NCBI GenBank assembly: GCA_036345935.2
Contig: JADWOT020001149.1
Coordinates: forward strand, 1-64,000
Reading direction: 5' to 3'
Source of the DNA: Taenia hydatigena
Taxonomy: Eukaryota; Platyhelminthes; Cestoda; Cyclophyllidea; Taeniidae
Length of the DNA stretch: 64,000 nucleotides
Both the position numbers and the translations under genes were made by a program. Under the pieces are notes generated by a model, which saw only the letters and a list, made by a program, of their open reading frames with translations, was not told where the DNA came from and made no database searches. Shown here one piece after another: positions 1 through 11,400 of the stretch. Every line of letters starts with the position of its first letter. Position 1 is the first letter of the stretch.

Positions 1-1577
1 TGGAGTTAAAAATACATGCACTATTCGCGCCTGCACTGCTTCACCCATCCCCGTTGTAAGCATTTGACCTCGAAATTATGGCTTCACTGAACATTGAATG
101 AGGAACACATGGGTCGTATGTGGTCCATCTGTAGCACTAGAATGACACTGGACGTCAAAGCAGGCTACATCTTCATGATGCCAAGCGTTTGTGATTTCAC
201 TGCAACTATCGGAGCGCATCCAAACCATCTCTGAAGTCAATGAAAGCCGCGAGTATGTCAGCGCGTTGCCTATTGGCACACACAGAGGATGGAGCACTAT
301 CAGCCTGGGTATGGGTCTAGTCTTGGGGTAGAGGAGAGGCTTAAGTGGAAATACCTGCCCAATCGACACTCCACTTGCCCTGCCTTCTCTCACCGGCAAT
401 CTGGTCCGCCCACTATTTGGACTACTGAACATATCGGACAAGCCCACCCGTCCAGGTGCTCAGTTCATACTGAGCGAAAAGTCAGCCAATCAATCACGCC
501 GGCATTCGCCGCTCACAACCACACGACCACTGAGAAGCAACGGTTCAGCGCCCACCACCTTCTTGCAGAAAGCCAGGGCTTGCTCGGTCTGCGAGGCTAC
601 TGCTCGAACCACAGTGAAGGACTGTGACACGAGAAGTTAAGTGTGTCCATTGAAGTGGATGGCGTTTACCAATAGAACGCGCATAATGCAGTGCCCATAA
701 AGACGCATTTGGATGGAAAACACTTCTATTAGGGAAGAGGTAGGATAGAAGAAGGTAAGGCTTGGTGCAAGTAAATGGGGAGATTAGGGGGTAAGGCTGA
801 AGTCCTTAAAATGTTCAATGTCTAATGTTGAGAACTGCGCAAATGCGACTCTCAAAACCGCAGATTACCGGATTTGGGGGCCGCCTCATTGCACCACTTC
901 TTTTGGTAAGTCCTTTTCCTCTGTGTAGGCGCAGGCAGCTCGATATCCTCAGCACATGGTTGGCTAATCGCCGCAACCATCTGTGACGGTTTGGGCCACC
1001 TCCATGCACAATGTTGCTCATATTTTTGTCGTCGCTGCTTTCTTTCCACCACGATAAGTCTTCTTCAATCTGAAAAAAAGAACAAGTGAAAAGATAGAAT
1101 GATGATGAGAGAGGACAGGAGGCAGAGACGGAAGAAGCAGGAGGCGAATAACGCGAAATAGGTGGGTCAAGAAGTGAGAAATTAAAACCAACCAACCTGC
1201 CAACAAACCAGACAACAAATGAATGGTCAAAGGAGAGCTTACTAAGCCCAGGATACAACTATCCACCTGGTCGTCTGCAAAGTCGCCTACGGAGAGGAAG
1301 ATTGACCAACTGTGCCAACAGGCCTACACACACAAATACACGCGTGTGCACATGCAAACAAACACATGTTCTCACCTGTTTCCGTGCCACACTGATCACG
1401 ACAACGATCTGGAAGGACAAAGAAAGGAAGTGGACAACGGCATACACAAGCACAGTGGGACAGACGGAGCGAAAAGAGTAGAGATGAAGGAGCAGGGAGA
1501 GAAGTGCACCTTCTTACCCGCTAATATAGACCACCAGGTAGAGGTACTCTCTACAAGGTGGGAGATGGATGTGGAGA
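1..1577. repeat. Copy A of near-identical direct duplication
   Basis: This segment recurs at 2622-4199 in the same orientation, with only scattered single-base differences and a 1-nt indel near 772. Examples of differences are A/G at 273 and T/C at about 939 relative to copy B. It starts at the first base of the window, so its true left edge may lie outside. Homology stops at 1577, directly before an N. Open frames on both strands (for example the 123-codon frame at 76-447 and the 147-codon frame at 815-1258) are present in both copies but resemble no protein family, so I do not call them genes. A CA-rich simple tract lies near 1325-1370. Confidence 0.9.
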
Positions 1578-1578
1578 N
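1578..1578. other. Ambiguous base (N) at the duplication breakpoint
   Basis: This is the only N I noticed in the window. It aligns with position 4200, the base at which the two duplicated copies stop matching. The sequence right of it shows no similarity to what follows copy B. An N at an exact homology breakpoint is what a collapsed or forced assembly join would leave. A real rearrangement breakpoint with a poor base call is also possible. Confidence 0.85.
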
Positions 1579-2621
1579 ATTTGAGCACTAAATATGAGAT
1601 AAGCTACCAAGCTAGAGCTATAAATGTTTGTTATAATCTTTGCATCGTTTTAACAAGTTTTGGGTAACACAATCAGTCAACGAAGTCATAGCTCCCCAAG
1701 GCTTCCTCGGAGACGAAAGGAGATGTAGTACGTGAAGAGAATACATCGATTCGGTAAACAGAAAGAGAAGTCGGGCTGCTAGCATAGCCTAGAGGCCGGT
1801 TCACCCAGCGATGACAAAAGGGCCAACCGCGTGCCCACAACATGAGATGAAACTTGGACAAATAGCGAAGTGTTACAAAACAACTTATTCGAATAACTGT
1901 TAAGTGCTGCGAATTTGCTTGACATTACCACGCGATCTCGGTCAATGTGCATGCGATGGAGCTTCGAAGTGTTACACGATCTACAGTTGAGTGGACTCCG
2001 CAGAATTCAGCTAGTGTAAGCTCTTAGGCGAAGGAAGTGTAGTTCCTCTTCTGTGTTGTCTATTCATTCCAAAAAGCTCATGGCATGAACGGCTTGTTGC
2101 AGACTCCGTTTAGGACAATTAGTTGTGGTAGCTGGACTGCCTCACCTCAATTTTTACGCCTTCCGCAAAAAAGACAGCAGGATGGTTAAATCGTCAAACA
2201 ATGATTATGCTAAGCGAATTCGGCACCCGGAGTGGAGAGGCGATAGGGACTAAAAGCATCTTCTGCGATACCAACATTAAGCCAGTCGAAAATGTCCAAG
2301 GGCGAATCGCCCTTGCAGTCACGTAGTTGTGTAGTGAGAGAATGAAGCGAATGTTCACTAAAATTAATCGAATCCATGAGCAAACAGTGGGGAGTGAGTC
2401 AAAAATCCTTGTAAGTGGCTTCTTTATTAGTCACAGATATTATCCAAACGAAAGCTTGTAAAGCGAATTTTGCAAAAACATGGGTATAGGACGGTTGAAT
2501 CGTGTTTCGAAACAAACCATTTAGAAATGAGTTAACGCGTAGATCCCAGGAAACGCCGCACCTACCGAATCTAAGAAGCAAAGCTGCTTCTCTTCCTCCT
2601 CTGCCAAAAAATCCGATCATT
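1579..2621. other. Unique spacer between the two duplicated copies
   Basis: About 1 kb of non-coding DNA separates copies A and B. It has no long open frame with recognisable content, no tRNA-like module, and no visible match to the sequence after copy B. Nothing here can be supported as a gene. Confidence 0.6.
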
Positions 2622-4199
2622 TGGAGTTAAAAATACATGCACTATTCGCGCCTGCACTGCTTCACCCATCCCCGTTGTAAGCATTTGACCTCGAAATTAT
2701 GGCTTCACTGAACATTGAATGAGGAACACATGGGTCGTATGTGGTCCATCTGTAGCACTAGAATGACACTGGGCGTCAAAGCAGGCTACATCTTCATGAT
2801 GCCAAGCGTTTGTGATTTCACTGCAACTATCGGAGCGCATCCAAACCATCTCTGAAGTCAATGAGAGCCGCGAGTCTGTCAGCGCGTTGCCTATTGACAC
2901 ACACAGAGGATGGAGCACTATCAGCCTGGGTATGGGTCCAGTCTTGGGGTAGAGGAGAGGCTTAAGTGGAAATACCTGCCCAATCGACACTCCACTTGCC
3001 CTGCCTTCTCTCACCGGCAATCTGGTCCGCCCACTATTTGGACTACTGAACATATCGGACAAGCCCACCCGTCCAGGTGCTCAGTTCATACTGAGCGAAA
3101 AGTCAGCCAATCAATCACGCCGGCATTCGCCGCTCACAACCACACGACCACTGAGAAGCAACGGTTCAGCGCCCACCACCTTCTTGCAGAAAGCCAGGGC
3201 TTGCTCGGTCTGCGAGGCTACTGCTCGAACCACAGTGAAGGACTGTGACACGAGAAGTTAAGTGTGTCCATTGAAGTGGATGGCGTTTACCAATAGAACG
3301 CGCATAATGCAGTGCCCATAAAGACGCATTTGGATGGAAAACACTTCTATTAGGGAAGAGGTAGGATAGAAGAAGGTAAGGCTTGGTGCAAGAAAAATGG
3401 GGAGATTAGGGGGTAAGGCTGAAGTCCTTAAAATGTTCAATGTCTAATGTTGAGAACTGCGCAAATGCGACTCTCAAAACCGCAGATTACCGGATTTGGG
3501 GGCCGCCTCATTGCACCACTTCTTTTGGTAAGTCCTTTTCCTCTGTGTAGGCGCAGGCAGCTCGATATCCTCAGCACATGGTTGGCTAATCGCCGCAACC
3601 ATCTGTGACGGTTTGGGCCACCTCCATGCACAATGTTGCTCATATTTTTGTCGTCGCTGCTTTCATTCCACCACGATATGTCTTCTTCAATCTGAAAAAA
3701 AGAACAAGTGAAAAGATAGAATGATGATGAGAGAGGACAGGAGGCAGAGACGGAAGAAGCAAGAGGCGAATAACGCGAAATAGGTGGGTCAAGAAGTGAG
3801 AAATTAAAACCAACCAACCTGCCAACAAACCAGACAACAAATGAATGGTCAAAGGAGAGCTTACTGGGCCCAGGATACAACTATCCACCTGGTCGTCTGC
3901 AAAGTCGCGTACGGAGAGGAAGACTGACCAACTGTGTCAATAGGCCTACACACACACAAACACGCGCGTACACATACAAACAAACACATGTTCTCACCTG
4001 TTTCCGTGCCACACTGATCACGACAACGATCTGGAAGGACAAAGAAAGGAAGTGGACAACGGCATACACAAACACAGTGGGACAGACGGAGCGAAAAGAG
4101 TAGAGATGAAGGAGCAGGGAGAGAAGTGCACCTTCTTACCCGCTAATATAGACCACCAGGTAGAGGTACTCTCTACAAGGTGGGAGATGGATGTGGAGA
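2622..4199. repeat. Copy B of near-identical direct duplication
   Basis: This is the second copy of the segment at 1-1577. It begins with the same bases as the window start. The offset is 2621 at the left and 2622 at the right because of a 1-nt indel. The identity is far higher than between any other repeat pair in the window, so the event is recent, or the two copies are alternative haplotypes placed side by side. Like copy A, it has CA-rich and GA-rich tracts and no recognisable coding content. Confidence 0.9.
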
Positions 4200-4560
4200 A
4201 TGGCATGGAAAGGTGGGATATGAGCCGAACTATGCAATACGAAGTGGAAAGTAGGTGGAAGGCACTCACCTTCGCTCTCAAGGGCATAAATGGTGAAGGA
4301 GAGAGAGTGAGATGAGGAGGAGGAAGAGGCGGCAGAACTGAGGCGGCGTGGAATAAAACAAACTATGGAAAACAAAAAATGGAAGATGGGAATGAAGGGG
4401 ATATGGCATTGCTAGCTAAGTTAAAGCAAAATTCAGACATTGCTTAAGCCTAGTGTAGTCTACTCTGGTGTAGTCTAAGCCTCGTCTAGTCCAGAGCATA
4501 ACTACTCTCATCAGCATCACCATTTAACATAGCATGATGAGGAATAAAGGAAAACGGCGA
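4200..4560. other. GA-rich DNA with degenerate TAGTCTAG-type repeats
   Basis: The stretch is purine-rich (GAGGAGGAAGAGG-like runs near 4300-4340). It then holds a short, imperfect array of tagtctag / tagtcca-like units at about 4450-4495. Open frames here are low complexity and not convincing genes. Confidence 0.5.
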
Positions 4561-5235
4561 GAGGAACGGGACTTACTTAAAGGGCGTTGGCAAATGATGG
4601 GGTTGGAGAAAAAGGAAGGGGAGAAGTGACTGTGGATCCGGGAAACGGGAACATGACAGAAACGTGGGGTAGCCAGACGAGTGAGACGCTCTGGCTTCAC
4701 TGAAATGGAAACACGAAGGGCTGTGAGATGATATGTAGGCAGCACTCTTTCCTCCCTTTTCTCTGATTTGAATAAATGAAGCGCGAGCACTAAGACGTAA
4801 TGCAAGACGCAGTGCTAAAGAGCGTATGCAGTGAAATGGAATGCAGACAAGAAAAAGAGGAGGAAGTGACTCACCGAAAATGGATTGGAGAGGGACATGC
4901 GAGAGGAGGAAGAGGCAAAAGAGTTTCCGCTCCACCATATCGGAGACGTCGCCAGACCTCCTTGCTGCGTGTGTATATTGGTCCCTAATATCTGCCAGAC
5001 GGAAACGAAAGACCTCATTGCATGCAGCCTGCAGTTGCGTTAGGCTGATTCGACGTGACAAATGAGGAGGCGTTAAGGTTACTTCAAACGGTAGGTCAAT
5101 GAAGACGGCTACCTACCTACCTGTCATAGTCAGGCATACGTGGCTGCTCTACTCTATTCGTATTTGAATTAGTCCAGTACAGTTCGACCTAGTTAAGCCT
5201 AGTTTTACCTAACGTGCTACACTGCTTCTGTTTCA
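4560..5235. repeat. Dispersed repeat, related to 42397-43010
   Basis: The segment aligns by eye with about 42.40-43.01 kb in the same orientation. Shared landmarks in the same order are an AGGGCGTTGGCA block near the left end, an AATGCAAGACGCA block at about 4799, an ACTCACCGAA block at about 4870, a GAAGACGTC-like block followed by TGTGTGTA at about 4943-4975, and a final GCTACA-TGCTTC block at about 5217. Identity is moderate, so these are old copies. The 162-codon minus-strand frame at 4573-5061 lies within the repeat, is low complexity, and resembles nothing known. Confidence 0.6.
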
Positions 5236-7060
5236 CTACACCCGCTCCTGCTTCTGTCCCTACTCCTGCTCTCGATTAGGCGATTCGCAATCGCGTGCGA
5301 GACAGACATAAGAAACGAGATAAGCAAAGCGGTACAAGGCATACATGCACGAAAGAAAGTGGCGACTTACTCCTAAAGGCTGCTATGGAGCTGACAAAGA
5401 TAACTTCTTGATGGCTCTCCCTAATTATGTATCTACGTGAGTACTTCCTTCGCACCAGAGATGACAAGGGTGGTGTTTGCACCTCTCTGATGGTGGCGAA
5501 GTAACTCGCTTGTTCAACCAAAGTGGACGAAGGAGTAGGTAAGCGAGGAGAGGAGAAGAGACAAAGGGCAGAGAGCAGGAAAGACAGGATGTTAGGGAAG
5601 AGGGTTGGCGAAATGTTATTACTGTATGCCTATGCGTAGTGCTGTAGACATCTCTTCTTCATTTCCTTCGCTCTAGCTTCCCACTACCCCATAATACCTT
5701 CATTTACCCACTCCTATGACCATGTAGCTGAATGAAAAAAAATCGACCACATATTTCTACCTAAAGGCATGCTTTAAGCATTTAACCTTCGATTTCTCTC
5801 TTGATATGTGGTGAAATGCACTGGCATTCTAGTGAGTACAATGCTGAAATAACGCATGCGAACCTAGTAGGGAAGAAAAGGGATAAGATGGATTGGAGGA
5901 AGGAAGAAGAGGAGCAGAAGTAGACATGGAAGTACAACTTACCCTAATTTCCGCGATTTCTCTCTGCCTTGGTCCCTTGACGTCTTTGCAACTTTTGAAA
6001 ATGACGAGAGTATGGAGAGCGGGGTGACGTCGGAGGCAAAAGTAGAGGATGAGAAGGAAACTGTAGGCGAGGAGAACGAACCAAAAGGAGGTAAAGACGC
6101 TGGCGATAAAACGAGTGGTGAAAACGAGGGTAAGACAGAGAAGCAAAATGAGTGGTAGAAGGCTTCGCAACGCGTACGTAAGCATATCTTTTAGTTGAGT
6201 GTGTGATTGACGTCTTCGCATTTGACATGTGCGTGGATCAATCTGTGGCACGTGTCACGTAGTCTCTAGCAGTGGCTTCTGCTGGTGTCGGCTTTGCACA
6301 ACAGTCCTCAATATAGGTTGTTTCCTAGTAGCAAACGTCGCCTTCCCATGTGCTTCTCTGCTTTGGATCAATAGCCATCACATCGTAGCACACATGGAAG
6401 AGGAGCAGAAGGAAGAGAATTAGAAGGTTCACTAATACTAACGTTCTCAGAGAGGAGTACATCGACACAAAAAGTGCACCGACCTTCGGCTTTCCTTTTC
6501 TCACTCGATATGCTTGATACGTTAAAGGCCTGATTCAGAATGCAGCTGTCGTCGTGCCATCGTCCACGTCATCGAGAACACCGGGACCTGCTTTCTCACA
6601 GCTCCAAAGACGCCAGTGCTGCAGATTGCGCTGGCCAGTGTTGGTTGGTCAGACCACCGACCGGTCGAATGCCACAGGTAAGAGTAGAAAGGCAGACGAT
6701 AAAATGCAAGTAGTGGAAGCTGAATGAAGACTGCAGACTACTGTGCACATAAGGAACCACTTACGGATGTGTTTAATCACATCGTTGGATGAACAACGCG
6801 TTGTCGATAGAGTGTGACGAGTGGGAGTTGAGGCCCAGGATGCAATGGAAGTTAAAGGATGGGTGGTGGATGCTTTGTGGGCACTTCGATTTTGGAATAG
6901 GATTAGAGGACAGAGTGGAGCTGGCTGCAGGAGGCAATAATGACGTCGCTTCACGGACTTTCTCTTGAGTCCAAGGGGTTAACAGATTGCGAAATGCGAG
7001 TAGAGGGCCGGAAAGAGTTGGGATGGAAGTCATGATTGTAATGGCCTAGGCAGTGTGTCG
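5236..7060. other. Non-coding, purine-rich intergenic DNA
   Basis: Several blocks of GGAGAAGAGA-like sequence (for example 5540-5600 and 5870-5930) produce long but low-complexity frames, such as the minus-strand 140-codon frame at 5829-6251. None resembles a protein family. The style resembles the neighbouring dispersed repeat, so much of this stretch is probably eroded repeat. Confidence 0.5.
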
Positions 7061-7427
7061 CGAGCAGCTTGAAAACACTTTGTAATTCCCACAACGGGCA
7101 ATCACATCACGATAGACAGCGCATTGATTGCCCTATCAATAAAAGCATTGATTTACTGTTCAGCCATTCAACGATCAACGAAATGCAGACAGAATTAGGC
7201 CGCCGATCATTGAAAACGTTATCAATCCGTTGCAGCCCTTCGACAAAGTCACCTCTGCCTTTCTTACACTTGTTCTGCTTCAATAAAACAGAACAAGACA
7301 GGTTTCAAATGCACCCAAATTATAAGTTGGAGGAACCTCCGCATTTACGTTTGCTAGCACTTTTGAAGCAGTCAAATTTTCCGAAGGACGAGATCTCGCG
7401 TCGACGCCTCCCATGGCAAGAAAGTAA

Positions 7428-7750
7428 CACTCCCTACTTAGTGAAGTAGGGCTTCAGCAACAACAACCACGAGGTCGACGCTTTAGTGTCACAGAGGGTC
7501 GAGCAGCAGCAGTGGGGCAAACGAAGAAGACAGGATCGATTTTCCTTCTACTACTCCTCATGCCCATTGGGTCACAAACGCCGCAACATCTCGCAGCAGC
7601 GGTAATACCAACAGTAGGAAGTAACGACGACGCAGCGCCTCCCCCTCATCACTCTCCCTCCCAACCTCCTCCTCCTCTATTTCCTGCTGCGCCGACCGCC
7701 ACTTCAACGCTGACAGTTATCTGCAAAGAAAGTCAAAATCCTATCAAACT
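7428..7750 (+). CDS. Weak candidate exon, Pro-rich with a hydrophobic run
   Basis: An open frame runs from 7428 to 7811 without an upstream ATG. It encodes a glutamine run, then a basic stretch followed by a hydrophobic run (IFLLLLLMPIG) that looks like a signal peptide or anchor, then a proline-rich segment (APPPHHSPSQPPPPLFP). A consensus donor (GTAAGT at 7751) closes it, and an AG acceptor-like site lies at about 7449. The first in-frame ATG (7560) falls inside the hydrophobic run, so a real start would have to come from an upstream exon. I recognise no family. Low complexity makes chance likely. Confidence 0.15.
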
Positions 7751-8156
7751 AGTAAGTCTCAGTTGCACACTTTTTCTGACAATCAGCACCCAAGGCAGCC
7801 AGCAGCAGTAATTGTTGGTAATTGTGATCAATGAAAGTCCACTACTACTACCACTGTTACTGCTACAGCCTTCCACGCAGACGCTTCTGAGTCGCCGAGA
7901 TACCGCCCCATTTCTCTGAGTAAGCCAAACAAATAAACAAGTAGACAACCAAACATAAGCTCATGTCGAAGCTGAACCCGCGTTCAGGAGATCAGCGAGG
8001 TCGGACTTCCTACACTACATCATCGAGAACTGGAGTTTTAGCTAACACGGTAGAAACCAATCCAAGCTCATTCAAAGAACGACCAGAAAAATCGTAATCA
8101 ACAGATCAAAGTACTCTACAGCAGCATAGAAGTGCGTAGGAAGGGAATTGATGAGC

Positions 8157-8182
8157 AGATACCCATAAATAAATGGGTATCT
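8157..8182. other. Perfect 10-bp inverted repeat (hairpin)
   Basis: The arms AGATACCCAT and ATGGGTATCT are exactly complementary and flank a 6-nt loop (AAATAA). The surrounding DNA is AT-rich with no gene nearby. It is too short to assign to a transposable element. Confidence 0.7.
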
Positions 8183-8457
8183 ATCAGTGAGAAAATAACG
8201 AATGAGTAGAAAGCTCTTAACAAAGTTAAAGGTCTATTCATCAAATAAGGCCTCATTACCCAAAACTCATACCTATTAAAATAGCGAAACATTTAGAAAC
8301 AACCAAAACAATCTCGATTATTCGCTAGAAATATTGCGCAGTCAAAACACCAACTCGAGCAAGTAGTACAAATGGAAAACAACGAGTCTTGACAGCAACT
8401 GCAGCTACTTCTTTAACGCTTTTTATAGTTAAGCAGTTAAAGGAGGCAGAAAAACAG

Positions 8458-8474
8458 GTGTATATATATATATG
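8458..8474. repeat. TA dinucleotide microsatellite
   Basis: A run of alternating TA about 15 nt long, followed by TGTATG, in AT-rich DNA. Simple-sequence repeat without associated gene. Confidence 0.8.
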
Positions 8475-11400
8475 TATGCACACAATAGGTTCTTAATCGC
8501 ATGAAAATCTTGAATAAATGTCAAGCAGCTGGGTTGATTATAACTATCCTTAACTAAGTTACGCACCATTATTAGAAGTCAACCCTCAGTAAAGGAGCTA
8601 ACCAGTTCTATAATTATCAAAACAATCATAATTTATTGCCTGAAGCATTATAGAGTGCAAAAAACGCAGTTGTAGTTGGAAAACAAAACGCCCTAATGGT
8701 CACATTATGAAGCTTTTGCGTTTACTCCAGCAATTAAAAGTGAAAAGGAAGCAAATCGGTATTAAAATGACCTAGAACCACAAATACTAAACTTGAGACC
8801 AGCAAGAAGCATTGAATAACCACCCGACTGATAGGGAACGAGGATCCCTAAAATGCACACCACTTACGCGCTCAATATACAAAACTAACCAATTACCTCA
8901 GTGTTTATTTGATAAAACAAACAAGCTTTTGATTTTTGTGTTTTATCCTAAAGTTTAAGGCTGCTGCCAATGCTAAGATTTGTCTTCGGTGTTATATTTG
9001 AAGAGCAAACATATAAACGAAACAAATTACAAAGCTTGCAGCAATGAAAAACTCAGCAGCGAATCGTAAGGATGTAATAACAAATGAAACTATTTGTAAA
9101 CAATGTAAAGACAAAACCAAGTTCTAATCAAAAGGCAAAAAGTTTTTTGCTAATTTTTAGGTTTTAAGTTAGATAGAGCGTGCTTTGTAGGTCAGAGCGG
9201 GACGACAGTTTGAACCTGGTTGCGGAGCCGCGGGTTGGCTCCTAAGGGCGCAATTTATCCCTGTTTTGAACCCTCCTACAAGATCTTTTCGTGCCCACTC
9301 TCTTGTTTATTATAAAGATTTCGAAGCGTGTTTAGACTTTTTAATAGCAAGGGCGGCAAGAGAGACGAGGATGAACGCTCTAGATCCGTTGCATAACATG
9401 ACTGACGTTTAAACTTATAAAAGTCCATTTTCTTTCCGATGCGCTGTAAATTCTTAACATTTGACTTTTAATTATGACTTTCCTTAACTTTATGTTTCGA
9501 TTTACTAAAATGCAAAGGACAGTTAAGGTTACGAACGAATAACTTGCTTGTGTGGTTTGCTCTACGTTTGCTTTTGCGTTTCTCCTAATTAGGGTATGCC
9601 GATTTCTCAAGGCTTCTCATCGCTCCACTACCTCTTTCCTCTCTTTTTGCTCTTTCTATCTTCCATTTTTTCACTTATTTAATGCAAACATCTTCTCCTA
9701 TTCTTTTCCTCCTTTATCGCCCCTAATTCCTCCTTCTTTACTGACACACACACGCATACCGGCTAGCGGCAAAATAAAGTTTCTTTTTCCATGACAGGAA
9801 AGCAAACAGAAGTCTCCGTTACTATAAAGCACCCCAGGATTTGATACATAAACCATCCCTCTAAGACGTATCTGCGTATTTTAGAACGCCATGCATGAGG
9901 ACCCCAGACATCAGCTTTAGCATTTGGCTGGTAGCTGGTCATTATTGCCTCTTGTAACAACCAATAAAAAGGGAAGCACCTGGAAGGCGATAAAGGAAGC
10001 GGATAGATAGTAAATCACCAATTAACGCTTTGGTCGATAGAGGAGGCGTTTATCGAATGGGCACATAAAGACCGAATAAAACTAAACTTTGGTAAAGCCT
10101 CAAATAAAGCCAAGGATTTCCCACTCGAAGGTAGTGAGCGTCACGTTCGACACTCGCAAATCGCCCTCCATCACTTGTCTTGCCTTTAGATTCCTCTTAA
10201 CCATTACAGCCATCCAATCAAACAAAATACGTCCAATCCTATTATTGTTGACTGACCAATCTATCTATTATTGTAAAATGCCTTCTCGAGGGTAAGTTAC
10301 AAGCGACTTCAGTGGATTAAGGCAGAGGCCGAAGAGCGTGCAATATGCGTTGATGCGAAGGTCTTTGCATTATCTTTTTCCCCTCAACAAAGGCTTCAAC
10401 GTTTAAGCCGTTGAAACTCTACTTCACTACTATCCTCAGCTAGCGTGTGAGACTCGGATAGAATATAATGAAGGTGCCCCTTCCCACTTCCTCCTCCGGT
10501 TTCAAGTCCTCTCAATGGGTTGCAGGAGCCGTTGCACATAGAAGTGCCTTAACCAGACCCACCTGAAAGGTGAGAGGTCTTGCTGAGAAAGAGTTAGGGA
10601 TTCAAAAAAAAACAAAAAGAATGCAGAAAAGACTGATCTGACCTACTGTCAATATGGGGCGGAATCTAGAATACCGACTGTTACTAATATGAAGTTATCG
10701 CTGCAAGATGTTACGCTCATGCAAAGCTTTAGAATCTTTGCTACAAACTATTTCAGAGATCTTTTTTGAGATTATGGCAGTAGCGAACTATGGTATTCGT
10801 TTTATCTGCCATCATCAGGTCAACCGGTTCTTCTCAACTTGGGCAAGAGGAGTGGTGCCACTGGCGTGATATTGAGTAAAAGCACAATCTGACAAAATAT
10901 AGCAATCTGTTGTAAAAATGCTGCAAGGATCATTTCATATGCTCAACTAAACGCATTTCGGGTTGAATGCGGTGATTGCCGGCGCATGCAGTCCATGTGG
11001 CTGGCCATGTTTGGGCAACTAAGAAGCGCTTCGTCTCCACCCGATTTGGGTGTTACAAAGGCGTCTCTGAAGAATACTCTCAAATACCACACGCCTCCCA
11101 GTCATGAATTCTTTGATGTCTGGGTCTGCTTAGCCATGACGATTGTGATTGGGCTGTGAGCTGTGCCAATCACATGACGCGTGCATGTTGGAAGGCACTC
11201 ATCCAACCACGATTTGCCACAGCCTCGTGCTTCTCCTCATTCGTTGGCGACCGCACACTTGAGGAAATGACGCACAGCACAGGCTCCGGTGTGGACAGGT
11301 TTGTATGTGAGCAGTGGCATGAACAGTGGTGACAGCTCCATAGTGATGTTTGGACAGCACAACTGCAGTGCTGTAGAAGGGCCAATGTCTTGACCATTGA

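Noticed and set aside
76..3880. Paired open frames of 112-147 codons present in both duplicated copies
   Set aside because: Their conservation is explained by the recent duplication of the DNA itself. Composition is low complexity and no domain is visible on either strand.
4573..6251. Long minus-strand frames of 140-162 codons
   Set aside because: They lie in purine-rich repeat DNA, which reads as Leu/Ser/Pro-rich pyrimidine-strand codons and gives long open frames by composition alone.
9184..9290. GC-rich patch with CAGTTTGAACCTGG as a reverse-strand tRNA remnant
   Set aside because: Only a weak box-B-like match. No acceptor or anticodon stem can be formed.
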